Made by a program: the position numbers and the translations under genes. From Apiosordaria backusii (Eukaryota; Ascomycota; Sordariomycetes; Sordariales; Lasiosphaeriaceae): a stretch of 64,000 nucleotides of DNA. The notes under the pieces are model-generated. The model was not told the origin of the DNA, ran no database searches, and was given only the letters and a program-made list of their open reading frames with translations. The DNA lies in the NCBI GenBank assembly GCA_030549205.1, contig JAUKTV010000016.1, forward strand, positions 620,001 through 684,000, in the 5' to 3' direction. Below, piece by piece: positions 12,455 through 23,701 of the stretch (its first letter is position 1; each line of letters opens with the position of its first letter).

Positions 12455-14964
12455 CTTGCCGCGATCAGCTGCAAGGCGCCCACCGGTTAGAGCCAAGATC
12501 CTACCCTCTCCACTTGACCGATATACAAAGAGTTTGGTAACCAAACTTGCGGGCAGCAGGGCTGACCGTACAATAATGCGCTAATGCAAGCCTCATTTAA
12601 GTATGGATCAGGTTATCACACTACATTTCGGCCATCATCAGACTTGAAGTCTCGTGGCCCACACCGAATATACACTAAATCTAAAGAATATTCTGCAATG
12701 TCGAGAGCCCAGTCTTCTATCTAGTGTCCGAGGTGAGGCTGAATCTGGTCGGTTACAAAGGACTGCATTTCGGCTCGCAATTTGACTGCGATTTGAGAAA
12801 ATTCCGAGCTGGGTTGTCTGTAGATCCTGGATCGGCCGACGTTGAGACGAAATTGTGGGGGAAGGAAAAAGCCGCCTCAAGAGGCGGGGTATGATCCCGG
12901 CTCAGAACGTCACTGATTCTTATTGAGGTGAATCTGATCCCTATCTGCCTGCTCTTCGCTATTTGTAAGCAAGTGTGGTCTTGGCGCCAAGACAAATAAT
13001 ACTCCCCGAGGGAATATTATTTGGCTTGGCATTTCTGGAGGTTAAGGCTTAGGTAAAGCAAGCTTCCCCATCAGGGGCCTATACTTGGGCTTTGGTATGT
13101 TGGAGTTGGTCACTGACTCTGGGGAGTAAGGGACAGATCGAACACTGGAGAAAGATATCAGAGATCTGGAAGAAGGCTGCATTAGTCTTGATCTTGACAG
13201 CTGCATGAGAGAGGACACATGATTCATTGTTCGGCATGATCCTAAGGCCAGTTATGGTCATTTTAGCAATACGATTAAGCACCCTGGTAAGTTTTGCAAT
13301 ATTGTGAGAAGGGTGCTATTGCGAAGGATAATGATGTTCAGCTAAAAGGTCCTATAAATTTAGGTTTGGTGAGTATTAATATTTAACGATAAAAGTGTCT
13401 GCAATAGGACTAGGTAGGTTTTCGGTGCGTGGTTGCCATGCTTCGGTGCGTGGTCGCCGTGCCTTGCCTAGCCTCCAGCCATGTTGCTACTCCCTTAAGA
13501 TAAGTTTTTACGCTTGGTATTTAACCTTACCTATATTTAACTTACCGACTGTCCTATTTATAGCGATGCTACTATAATACTAGCTATATCGACTCCTCTG
13601 AGATGTTTGAGACGACCAGTGTAGCGAGTTAAATGGGTTTGAGGGTTTTCTATAGTTTTAGGTTACGCTAAAATGCTATCCTGATGTGAAGGACGTAGTA
13701 AACTAATGTTATAATAAACGTAACGATGGCTTAGTGAAGCTCGGTATTGTGTTGTATAAGACTAGCTGAATACTCCTGATTGGGCCCTCTGTCGTTGGTC
13801 TCTACTCGTTTAAATATCATATAGTTCAGGAAGACGAAGAAGTGAATGCCGTCGATCTGTCCACTTTCTTGAAGGAGCGAAATGATTAGTAGGCGAAATT
13901 GGTTCTCTAATCGTAGCATTATGGATGAATTAAAGAAACGGCATCCTGTTATAGCCTCGAGTATAGGTATATAAAATGCTATATACAAACTTTTATAATA
14001 TGATAATGGCAGTTTGAGAAAATATATTGTTTATATAGTAGTATAGTTAGGCTTAGAAGGACCTAGGCTGTAGATTAGAAAAGGGATAAGCGCAGAATCC
14101 TTTCTTTTCTTTTATAAGTTTAGGATATTTCCAGCAATGTGTAAGCAATTGGGCCTTGTATTGTTGGAGCTGCGAGTCCGCCCGCTCGCTCGCCCTGCCT
14201 CTAGATCGCGGTAGGTAAGTACTATATAATTGCTGTTCCAACGAAGCATTTGTATTTGTGGCAGTATCTATATTATTATATGTTAAGATATGTCGCCGGT
14301 AGGCTAGTTGATTAGGCCCTGCCGGGTAGGTTGAAAGCAATTAGCTGAAGACTCTGGGTTCCTTAGACTGCGAGGTACGACAGTGTGAGGTGATACTGAA
14401 GGAAGGCAATTATAGGGAACTATGCCCTGTAAATAGAATAGTAGATACTGAAGTGTAATAAATTATGCTCTGGAAGAAAGTGTAGTAGACTAGTATATTG
14501 ACTTTGACTGTTTGACTTAAACTTAAGAAAGGAAAGAAAAGACCATTCTAAAAGCCTACCCAAGCTTACGCTAAAGTAGAAAAGTAAGAGCTTGCTTTTA
14601 GAGCCTAGTTAAATGTTAGTTACTATAGCAAATAGTTACTAAGTAAGTCGAGGCATTATACCTGGCAAGGATCGTCCTGACTAGAACAAGGTTAATCTGC
14701 CTTAGATAGGTCTTTAAGAATATCGAGTAGTTCCGGCCAGATTTCAACATTATATATAGAATCTGAGGCTATCGGGTGCTTAGCTATCTCTAATATCGAT
14801 ACACAAGCAGTAAGATCTTTGCTTGAAAGACAATATAGGTTAGAGTATATGATATTTCTTTTGTACCCAAAAGGATCTTGAAGATATTTATCATCATCCT
14901 TAAAAAAGCTCCTTACATCTTCAAATAGGCTATAAGGACCGTAAAGAATAATTTTTAATGTTGT
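12455..14964. other. No supported gene; degraded accessory DNA
   Basis: Several ORFs of 60-95 codons occur on the minus strand (for example 12638-12880, 13731-13988 and 14053-14340). None shows a recognisable domain, and adjacent ORFs do not join across plausible introns. Composition is intermediate. Confidence 0.4.
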
Positions 14965-15375
14965 TTAAATCGAGAGTGTTAGATAGCAGATTATTTTGCC
15001 TTTACGGTTTAGCATATTGTCTAATAATATAATAGTCGTTTCAAGTTCTAATTTATCCTCGCTTAACAGTACTGCAGTAATATAAGCAAACTTACAATTA
15101 ATCTTTCTGCTCCTACCGTCCTCTTTCACTACTTCAAATAAGTCTGTAGATATTAGCTGAACGGGATGGTCGTAGGTGATTGTTAGCTGCGCCCTAGAAG
15201 GAACCCTTCCTACCAAGCTCACTATACTAAAGTAGACTATAGTATTCTCTAACAATTTGGTTAACTGTAGTATTACCATAGTTTCGGAAACCCTAAGCAT
15301 CCCGTTAAGCTCACAAACTGGAGGGATTTTATTTATATAGAAAGATATTATTTGAAGAGTCTCTACATTAAGCAC
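14965..15375 (-). CDS. Hypothetical ORF of 136 codons, possible gene fragment
   Basis: This is the longest uninterrupted ORF in a 5-kb gene-poor stretch. It looks protein-like, with alternating hydrophobic segments and the strings ISTDLFEVVKEDGRSRKINCKF and ITAVLLSEDKLELETTIILL. No signal peptide, membrane helix or catalytic motif is apparent, and I do not recognise a family. The end is not family-typical and no flanking exons are evident. It may be a fragment of a larger decayed gene or of a mobile element. Confidence 0.3.
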   Translation of the reverse strand: MLNVETLQIISFYINKIPPVCELNGMLRVSETMVILQLTKLLENTIVYFSIVSLVGRVPSRAQLTITYDHPVQLISTDLFEVVKEDGRSRKINCKFAYITAVLLSEDKLELETTIILLDNMLNRKGKIICYLTLSI

Positions 15376-17562
15376 TCTAAGGGTTAGCTTAAACTAATCT
15401 ATAGAATATAGTTAATACTATAATAGTATATAGCATGTTAAATTGCATTGGATATAAGCTGTAGAATGGTAGAGGTTACGCTATAGCTTTCAAAAACTCT
15501 TCAATCGTTAGGTTCAGACTTAGAGAGGTTTCATGGAATTTCCTTTTGCCTTCCGCTGCCGCCTCTGAATCCTAAAGCTAATGACGGTCCATGTTTGGGC
15601 TGTAAAGTCGTGTCGCTGCCAAAGATATACTGCCACGAAATAAGTCTTTATTAGACGCCTTGTAGTCTACCAGCATGTATATCTCCGAAATGACACGTGA
15701 TTTCTTCAGCGGTGGCGGTGGGGTAGAAATATCATCCGTCTCCCTATATAAGACAGCCGTCTTCAGCGTATATAGTGCTTGCCGCTTTCCTCGCCCATTT
15801 ATCCCTTTCCTTGCCTATTTATTGCGGGACAAATGGGTGATTAAATGGGTGATGAAAGGGTTAAATGGGCGAGGAAAGTAGCAAGTAGGCGGAAGAATGA
15901 AAGCTGGGTAGACTGCAGAAATACGCTAGCGTATCTCCATGCACGCTAAAGACGCCTGCCTTATATAGCTTGGCAACTAAACGCGCAGGTGTGTAGAGGT
16001 GTGGCCGTAAAAAATGTGCTAATGCAAGAGCCGCAGACATCCTTGCCTATAGACGCTGCAATTCCCACTTCTGAACGTCATCTTACCGTGAAACTACCCA
16101 GCATCAACAGGGCAGGGTTCATCTTTGTTTCCTGCACCAAATACTATCCCACTAATATACAAATGGAAGCTCTCTATCAGTTGCCAGAAAAAAAAAGAAT
16201 GACGCGTTAAGTCAGAAGCTCTTTAAGCCAGAACTCGTTCCAAGTATGCAGGAATTGGCCATCAGAGGCGGGCTCCAGTGGCGTGCTTAAGGTCCTGTCG
16301 GTGGTATGTGGTTATGTCAAGCTGAAGTGAGGGGTTGATAGCTTTACACAGAGGTACCTGGCTCCTAGCTAGCTAGTGTCAGACAGAAAGGGGCTTGGGT
16401 TAACCAAGCTAAATAGAGCTCAGGGGAGCTGAACTAACATAGCCAGTTTAGCTAGACATGGTACCATTTGCCACCAACGTTTCCATTATATACAGATATA
16501 ATGGAGGTTCTCTGGCTTTAAAGGAAGAGAGATAGACAGACAATTCAATCATTCCAGTAGCCATTCCTACTAACAACTCTTCGCCTTGCAACGAGGTGTA
16601 TCTTCAAGATCTCAGCCTGGATTGCGTGTGCGCAACAGGTTAAGGGTATATGCTAATGATAACAGCCGACTTGAGAAGGATACCAACGTTCCCCTGTGTC
16701 TTTCCCTCGCCCTTTTTCCCTTGCCCCTTTCCTTGGCCCTTTTTCCCTCGCCCCCTTGATTCAAAGCTTAGCAGCATTGTCATCTATATGGTGCGCTTCG
16801 CTGGAAGACGCATCATTTTTACGTAGGGATAAACGAAGAGGGCATGTGGCTTATCTCGCATCTTAATTGATGAAAACGTTGGTTTTCTGATATGCCCGAT
16901 ACCGAAAATGACCATGGCGCAGAATCTAATCTTGAAGACTCTGTTCGTATAGACAGACAAATTTCTGCTTAAAAAGGTAAGCGCTGTCTTGTCTAGGACC
17001 GATACAGGAGCGAACCAACGTTCCGACTAAACACAATCCTAAGCCGCTTATCCTAATGACCACTACAGGCAGGTAATCTAACGACGAAAGTCTCTAACGT
17101 CCCAAAGATTACCATTGCAGGGATGATACGGCTGTCAAATGTCTTGGAATAAATTATCACCACATCATTTGCGCTGGGATTTGCCAATTCCGAACAGATG
17201 AGAGGTCTCCGGAGCTTTTCCCCGGGCGAGACATGCAGAAAACCTAGTCTAGTAAGGTTGGGGTGTGTACATTTATCCAAGGGAAGGATATCGACCAGAG
17301 TATGTTGTGTTATTAGGCGGGGATTTTGTTGGGCATATTGATACTTTTGACAGTGACGCTGATGTACGGCGGTATAATTGCTAAGGTGGGAGTATTTATA
17401 GGAAAAAGATGACGATAAATCGTTAATAGGGTCACTTCTACTAACTCGCTAGGATCATTTAGGAGTTTGGAAGTGTGTATTTCGATTACCTACTTTGGCG
17501 ACCGTTATATTAAAAGCTAGGCTTTTATAGTGGCGTAAACCCTTGCAGACCGGATTGCGCCG
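15376..17562. other. No supported gene; contains a hairpin and a C-rich tract
   Basis: Short ORFs only. The notable structures are the inverted repeat at 15785-15878 and a polypyrimidine tract at about 16695-16755 with repeated CCCTCGCCC and CCCTTGCCC words. Confidence 0.45.
15785..15878. repeat. Inverted repeat, 24-bp arms, 46-bp loop
   Basis: The arm at 15785-15808 begins CTTTCCTCGCCCATTTA. The arm at 15855-15878 is its reverse complement with one mismatch. Inner copies of ATGGGTGA add partial pairing. It could be the core of a small foldback element or a cruciform. Confidence 0.75.
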
Positions 17563-18120
17563 TCATCGCTTAGTCTCAGCGATCATCTCCGTCGACTTGC
17601 CTCTTTGCTGGCCGGATAAACGGAATCTTCCTCTGCTCCCTGGAACGGACCGGAAGCGCGCAGAGACCTGCTTTTCCACGCCCAAAAGTGTGTCGAGGTT
17701 GGTCATGTAGCTGAAGTTTGGAAGCTGGTTAGCTAGTGGACACCCTTCCATGTGGCACAGCCTTCGAGCCTTGAAGATGTCATGTATGATGTTTGAAGTG
17801 GACATACGGTTCAACAGCGGCCACTGTGTCTGGCCTCGGCAATTCCCACTACGGTGAATACCTCTCTATACCACAACAAATAGCTTCCTGGAAGAATGTA
17901 AAGTGATAAACGAAAACGAGAGTAACATGAAGAAACGGAAGAACATTGGGGTCGCCATCGCGGCTTGCGACGGTATCGTATGTTCGGGAAAAGAGCTTGA
18001 GCGCGTTCACCGGCTTGAGCACGTTCACCAACTCGTCTGGGACAGGAGAATCAAGACCGCTCTCTTGCATCGGCTGGTCTTGAGGTTCGTCATCAGCAGC
18101 ACGGCTTTGCTTCAGTGATC
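17563..18120 (-). pseudogene. Est1-type (telomerase/NMD-associated) domain gene remnant
   Basis: The minus strand at 17849-18070 codes NALKLFSRTYDTVASRDGD followed by PFLHVTLVFVYH and IERYSPW-like residues. I recognise this as the helical core of fungal proteins carrying the Est1-type DNA/RNA-binding domain. A TAG at 17849-17851 interrupts just before the expected Trp of the SPW motif. The downstream part (17563-17814) continues in another frame, and the upstream LTEAKP-like residues sit in a third frame. Two or more frame breaks and the lack of the rest of a protein that is normally several hundred residues long mark it as a fragment. Splicing does not obviously repair it. Confidence 0.5.
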
Positions 18121-19261
18121 TTCACGACAAAGGCAGACAATTCCATCAATATAGTGCCAGAGCGTGATGACGCATACGAGCCCCTGAAATGAAGTCGACA
18201 AGATGAACTGGAAGGCCTGTGAGCACTTGCTGTCCCGATTCAGTCACTTCTTTTTTTAAAAAAAAAAAATGATAACGCTGACCAAAGGGAGATGATCCAG
18301 AAACCTACGACGGTGTTTCTGTCGCGGTTCAGCTTGTCGCCCGCAAGTTTGAGGAGGAAAAGCTATTGCCCGTTGCTGAGTTGTCACTGCCACGCTTGCT
18401 ACCTATGGAAAGGAGAGAGGAAATAGGTAGTGAGATAGTGCTATGCGATGATATTCTAAGGAGGGAAATGAGGGTTCTTGCGGTGAAGCATCTTAGATCT
18501 TAGGGAACCTAATGGGAGAAGTTCAAGGTTATCGTAAATAAGCACAATATTCTTTTCTTCATGATCATCCGCCTGTTCCGTTGCATGCTGCACTTCTGCT
18601 GCCGGACACCGTTCTGCCATCTTGCTCAGGGCCAGGACGACCCTCATCCTGAGCCTACATGTACTGTTGAAGATACACTGGTGGTAAGGGCTACAAAAAA
18701 ATGACTGGAAGTTTTGGATTCCAGCTCTGCATACCATGTCACGTCGTGGACAAACCAATAGAGACCGCTACTTAAAACAGAGACTATGAAATGACAATAA
18801 TCAGAGGATAAAAGATAGCCAATAGGCGTTAAATGGTGGGGCATTTTACCCATAAGATCTGGGGGTTTCACCCCTAAAATGTCCCTAAATTATTATTATT
18901 ATTATTCCTACACCGTTCTACCCTTTCTTTTTTAAAGAGTGCGCCGGACCTTCTGTTGCTATTTACAAGTAAAGCGCATGTTTTGCCGTCCTGGGTGCCA
19001 ACTTTGGCTAGCCCCAACCCGCTATTTTTGGCACCCTCGACCACCCTCTAGGAGTACCCCCAGCTTCGGCCATAAGTACCAGCCAAAGTCCACTTTACAG
19101 AGGAGGAAATTCCAAATATGCACTGTGATTCAGGGCACCACAGCATGGCCCTGAAGGGGACTCAGGAGCGAGAATCCGGGACTTAGGCTACCCAGGGGAT
19201 TTAAATCGGAATGCTGTCCTATCGCATTTCTATTTAGAAAAACTTGAAAAGATATGTCAAG
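18121..19261. other. No supported gene
   Basis: Contains a T7A12-type homopolymer pair near 18252-18270, an (ATT)n run near 18890-18905 and only short ORFs. It is the 3' flank of the kinase-like gene. Confidence 0.45.
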
Positions 19262-20098
19262 TCACTTTGCTGCAATACCATTTCCTTCATCAAATGCCAT
19301 AAGCCCACCACCACGGCCCGTCGTCTCAACCAATTGTTCCTCCAAGCTCGCTATCTCGGCCTCCATCAGAGCCGGGTCGGTGCAAGTGTTGGCCTTATCG
19401 AAATCAATGAGGACAACTTGCCCATTCGGGCGTATGATGAAGTTGTACTTGTTACAATCCCCGTGCACAAACCCCAGTCCATGAAAGCGGCGCAAGGCCA
19501 CCTTGCAGATCTCCAGATCAGCTGGCTCGGCGTGGCGTCCGTCGGGAATTTTCTCCAAAAGGAATCCGATGACCCGGCCTGCCTCGTGGACATGCCCGAG
19601 GAACTTGGGAGCGATGCCCCGGCCCTCAAGGACCTGGTACATGCGGGTTTCGGCCTCCATGTATTGAACCTCCCAATAGAATCGCGCCATCTTGGCAATC
19701 ATTCTTTCAGGACCAGAATCCGCCTTCCATTTGCATTCCTGTGTCAATAAAGCGAGATATTCAGTGCGTTCGATGTCGAGATGGTCGATCATCTGTGGAT
19801 GCCAGATCGTTTTCACACTGGGCAGAGCGGCTGACGACAGTGCAGCTTCCAGTCGACCGGAAAAGGGATTGCGAGTGATACACGCTAGCTTCCAAGTATC
19901 TTCCTGGTAAGGAAGAGGAGGGAGAACATTCTGGAAGTCAAGGTCCATGTCGTCCAGCGACGCGGCGTCGAGAGCCCCGGCCTTGATGGTGATGTACTTG
20001 ACTTTTCGGTTGGCCAGGATTCGATAGTGGCTGTCGGCGCTGCCATTCCGCGTGACTTCCATTGAAATCAGACGAGGCGGCTCCAGAGCTGACGGCAT
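19262..20098 (-). CDS. Small protein-kinase-like (APH/RIO-like fold) protein
   Basis: A single-exon ORF of 278 residues from the ATG at 20096-20098 to the TGA at 19262-19264. The frame is open upstream to a GTG at 20206, but there is no further ATG, so I take the ATG. The C-terminal half carries a kinase-like catalytic loop, HGDCNKYNF, and a metal-binding segment VLIDFDKA (DFD rather than DFG). It is preceded by a possible ATP-site region and ARFYWEVQYMEAETRMYQVL, where the Glu-rich helix would sit. This architecture is common in lineage-specific fungal kinase-like proteins, often mislabelled alpha-galactosidase A. Substrate is unknown. It is intact although surrounded by transposon debris. 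Confidence 0.8.
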   Translation of the reverse strand: MPSALEPPRLISMEVTRNGSADSHYRILANRKVKYITIKAGALDAASLDDMDLDFQNVLPPLPYQEDTWKLACITRNPFSGRLEAALSSAALPSVKTIWHPQMIDHLDIERTEYLALLTQECKWKADSGPERMIAKMARFYWEVQYMEAETRMYQVLEGRGIAPKFLGHVHEAGRVIGFLLEKIPDGRHAEPADLEICKVALRRFHGLGFVHGDCNKYNFIIRPNGQVVLIDFDKANTCTDPALMEAEIASLEEQLVETTGRGGGLMAFDEGNGIAAK

Positions 20099-20343
20099 CT
20101 TCGGTATGAGAACTAATAGTTTGGCTGCAACAGAGTCCAAAGAGAAATTAAGAAATTGAGTAATGGCGGTCGGTGAAGCAACGGAATGTGTGCCATCGGC
20201 TTGCACTTAATAATGAGATGCAGAAAAGTTTGCGCTCCGCCAGGTCACCTTTCTGGGAGGATCAAAGCGCTAGTCTCCGAACACAGACAAGAATTGTAGG
20301 TCGATGGCGCTTCGCACTTCGCTTATGGCCTATGCGCATGTAC
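20099..20343. other. Upstream region of the kinase-like gene
   Basis: Short non-coding gap between the kinase-like start codon and the TIR element. No clear TATA box is visible. Confidence 0.4.
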
Positions 20344-22236
20344 CAGTAAGGCCACATTTTCTCTCCAGAATGTCAGCGGCTAGATTTTTAAGGTCCTTTA
20401 ATTGGTAGGTGTAGGGTAAAGGTACAATCTCCCCCCGGAATTGATTAGCCGATTTAAGTCTTAGCGCTACATACCAAACTGCCTACCTACAACTTACACT
20501 TTTTAAAATACTAGAATTCTATAACAACTTTACCAATCTACCTAAAATACCTTGCCTACTTAAAATAAGATATAAAGAGCACGACGAGCCAACTATTTAT
20601 ATTATTTAAACTCTTTCTTACTTTAGTTATTTGTCATTAGCGATTAGGGCTTAAATTAACGTACCGAAGTCTACGATTATCTATATACTTTAAAGGCTTA
20701 AAAAGAACAGAATAGAAGAATGAAAGGCTGTAAAACGAACTGGCCAGTTACTAAAGCTTAATTAGTAAGCTAAGCATTGTTTAATCCAGTTTATAGTTAC
20801 TAATTTACTCTATATACTTACAAGCCTCTTTATACTTTCTAAATTAAAATACTGGCTTTATTTAAATATTATATATAAGTACTTAATTAAGAATAAATAC
20901 TATACTTTTTATCTTTATAAAAAGCCTTTCTTTACTAAAGACTATAAAAAAAAGCAGTTAAATTAATATAAAATTATATAATACTTAAAGGAAAAAGATA
21001 TAGCCTATATTTACTTTACTAACGAATCGACGTTTAAAATTAATTTCGATATCCAACCTCTTTATATTTAAAAGAAAAAAGGTATAGCTTATGAAAGTAA
21101 GAACTTAAAGCCTTTATTTAAATTTGGCTACTTTAGTATAGGTATATAAGGTAGAATTATACTAGGTTAGAAAAGTAAGCTTATAATAGTCCCTTAAGGC
21201 TAGAGGATAAATATTAAGATCTATACTTAATTAGTACTAAATAAGGCTGGTTATCTTTTTTATAAAGAGGTCTTAAAAAAGCTTAGATTTACTATTTAAT
21301 AAGAAGACAGTACTTAGTATTATACTTTAAAGCTTATTAGGGCCTATAAAGAAATACTTAAAATGGAGATTCTTCCTTAATCGGCTTAAAGCTTTAATTT
21401 AAACCCTATTAAAAACCTATAGCATATTATAAAGCTTAAAATTAGTTAACAGCATTATAGGATTATTTTAATTTAAAAAATAGAGGTAATATTAATAGAA
21501 AAATAGGAGCGGTTAATACCGGTAGACTGAAAGAAGATAGTCCTTAATTTTATTAAGTATTATAAAGAGTATATTGTAAATAAAGGTAGTGCTATATACT
21601 ATTGATTTATATAGGAAAAAGGCTTAAATAGCATTTTTTACGTTAACTGAGGGCTTTAAAATAGTAGTTATTATAGTAATAGATACCGTGGTCTTGTAGA
21701 TATTTGTCTTATAGTGTCGTGGTAGTTAGTGGGGGAGCGGGGTTAAACTCGGCTAATTTGAAAGTCGCTAATCAATTCCGGGGGCCGATTGTACCTAAAA
21801 AGTTTTACCGCATGACTACAGAGGTGCCTTTCAAAAGTTTTACGCAGTGCTAAGCCACCTACACCCCTTTAACTAAATGATCACAACCCTGCCATATCTT
21901 ATCTCAGCAAGCTCAAACCCACTGCGGCGCTTATTAGTTTAAGTATATACCTCACCCCATACACTACCTACTCACTAATTAAAAAGCCCAAAATTTAACG
22001 CTAAAAACTATTTAGTTTCTAAGCTCCAGATCTACAGATACATTACACAGTTTGCAATGCAGCCCAAGCTTAATTTCTTTTAGGTCTATACTTGTAAAGA
22101 CTAGCCTCAGACCTTAATTGCGCGGTAAAATTTTTAAGGTACCTTTGCTCCACACCCACTAGCCTCACTCATACCCACTAATCAAAGGACCTCAAAAATC
22201 TAGCCGCTGACATTCTAGGAAGAAAATATAGCCCTA
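20344..22236. mobile_element. TIR element (MITE-like, about 0.5 kb) split by a nested Tc1/mariner copy
   Basis: The left arm (about 20344-20424, resuming at 21792-21811) and the right arm (about 22120-22236) are inverted repeats. Both contain AGAATGTCAGCGGCTAGA, then AGGTCCTTT, then AAAGGTACC, and finally the AAA.TTTTACCGC segment. With the 1.37-kb insertion removed, the left arm reads continuously through AAAGGTACCTAAAAAG, matching the right arm. The element without the insertion would be about 0.5 kb with arms of roughly 100 bp and no coding capacity. I could not define its target duplication. Confidence 0.7.
20425..21791 (+). mobile_element. Tc1/mariner-type transposon, RIP-inactivated, nested
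   Basis: The terminal inverted repeats begin CAATC and share CCCCCGGAATTGATTAGC (20433-20449 and the complement at 21767-21785). TA dinucleotides flank both ends (20423-20424 and 21792-21793). Length of about 1.37 kb fits the superfamily. The plus-strand interior retains the transposase C-terminal signature FNLNPIKNL*HIIK at about 21392-21440, the altered form of SPDLNPIENLWHIIK. The Asp, Glu and Trp codons carry G-to-A changes. No ORF survives. Confidence 0.8.
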
Positions 22237-22545
22237 CAGAAGGCTGGGCATATAGTGCCATCACCTCTAGAGGCGCCGGCGTCCCAACCCTTTCCCGATT
22301 TGAACATAGAAGTTAAACATAATCCACATACTAGTCTAAAGAGTAGAACTATTCTATCACATATCGTCCTTACTAGCTAGTAAATATAGTGGTTCAAGGT
22401 CCTTAACCTCTTTTTAAAATATAAATAGAGGAGAAAAGAACGAATCGGGCTGAAGGGGCCGGTAGGGCTCTAGGTAAGGCCAACAAAAGCCACAGCAGCC
22501 GCGATCCAAGTCCGTTTAAGAACCTACCCTTTACCCTAAAGCTAA
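22237..22545. other. Degraded repeat DNA between two mobile elements
   Basis: RIP-like composition with no ORF. It separates the TIR element from the second solo LTR. Confidence 0.4.
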
Positions 22546-22982
22546 TATAACGATCCCCTATCCAAAACCTCTAAAAGGGATACCCGTTAAAGGCGAACTT
22601 CTAAATAATAGATCAGTACAGCTAAGAAGTACACAACAAGATATCTCAATATAAACACTAGGATACCGTAAATATAAATTGTAAATTGCATACTACAGAA
22701 CCTTCTACAAACTATCTAATTCCTCTATATATATAGACTCTTTATCCGTCGTGCTTATCCTGCTTAATTATTAAGCCCACTAAAAACTCCTACTCATCCT
22801 ACTCAATGACAGAGCATACTAAGCATTCGGCTCACACTGCTCAGTCACTGAGCATACTAAGCACATCTCCTTCTACATAATTAGTTACTTCCTATTCCGT
22901 TTCCGATTGGTCCCTACTTATCCTGGGTCCATATTTATCCAAGACCAATCGTTATTCTCGTCCTTATGCTAGGGTCGTAACA
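22546..22982. mobile_element. Solo LTR of the Gypsy-like family (copy 2), 437 bp
   Basis: It starts TATAACGATCCCC (TG to TA) and ends GGTCGTAACA. It is flanked by a perfect 5-bp duplication GCTAA (22541-22545 and 22983-22987). It aligns to 1934-2349 through the first 190 bases or so. The interior then differs: this copy has repeats of GAGCATACTAAGCA instead of the GATCC-based repeat of copy 1. No internal retrotransposon sequence is attached. Confidence 0.8.
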
Positions 22983-23290
22983 GCTAACTATACGCCAACA
23001 AATCACCAACGATACGCCCTCAAACCCCAATCCATTCATTGTCGGAGGGCTATTGCATGGTCTATCTAGCCAACAAACAGAGATGTGACGGTTTAGCCAA
23101 ACGCCGGCTTTTACCCCGACCTTTTAATTAGGGGAAGGCTATCTAATACCCTGCAGGGCACATAGTTTCCTTGCTCACCCTCAGGCTCTAAACAGACTAC
23201 CTCAGAGCTCGGAGCTTTAAGGCAATAGCTAGGCAAGAGGTTATCTATAAGAAACCAGAGCTCGTCGAATTACTCTCGTCAAAAAAGGTG
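22983..23290. other. Short intergenic stretch, no gene seen
   Basis: Non-RIPped DNA between the solo LTR duplication and the 20-bp tandem repeat. No ORF of note. Confidence 0.4.
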
Positions 23291-23370
23291 AAGCATCACA
23301 TCAACATTCCAAGCATCACATCAGCATTCCAAACATCACACCGGGATTCCAAGCACCACATTAAAACTCA
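23291..23370. repeat. 20-bp tandem repeat, four units
   Basis: The unit AAGCATCACATCAACATTCC occurs at 23291, 23311, 23331 and 23351 with increasing divergence. Because 20 is not a multiple of three, it is unlikely to be a coding repeat. Confidence 0.8.
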
Positions 23371-23509
23371 AGGTCCCGACCCTCCCTATACCTGCCTAGA
23401 AACTCGCCTTCAAACCACTATAAGTGTCCATCGCATCAAACTCTCATATGAACATAATACAGCGGCTAACGACACCAACAGCAGTCTATTCAACATATGC
23501 CATAACATC

Positions 23510-23701
23510 ATGATCAAGTACCCGTGCGAGTGTATCAAGAAATCGGAGTTTGTGCAGTGCCAGACAGCAAAGGACACAGGGGCCAATATAAAGTGCAAGC
23601 CTGTCACGAAGAGGGTGGGCAGGATTTCGGCCAACTACTGCGAGGGACACTTGGTCTATCCTACCGCTAAGAAGTCGTACTTTTCGGACCCAGAGGAGTA
23701 G
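23510..23701 (+). CDS. Small Cys-containing hypothetical protein (63 aa)
   Basis: From the first in-frame ATG, at 23510, the ORF codes a 63-residue basic protein with Cys in the pattern CEC...C...C...C and an acidic end (FSDPEE). The frame is open further upstream through the tandem repeat, but only from a GTG. No signal peptide is visible, so a secreted effector is not indicated. The Cys/His content (PCEC, VQCQ, IKCK, YCEGH) could form a small zinc site. Family unknown; it may also be the last exon of a longer gene. Confidence 0.4.
   Translation: MIKYPCECIKKSEFVQCQTAKDTGANIKCKPVTKRVGRISANYCEGHLVYPTAKKSYFSDPEE

Noticed and set aside
12470..12560. tRNA-like reverse-strand sequence and a 17-bp palindrome AGTTTGGTAACCAAACT
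   Set aside because: No cloverleaf can be formed; the palindrome alone is weak.
19244..19750. 168-codon plus-strand ORF
   Set aside because: Antisense shadow of the kinase-like gene.
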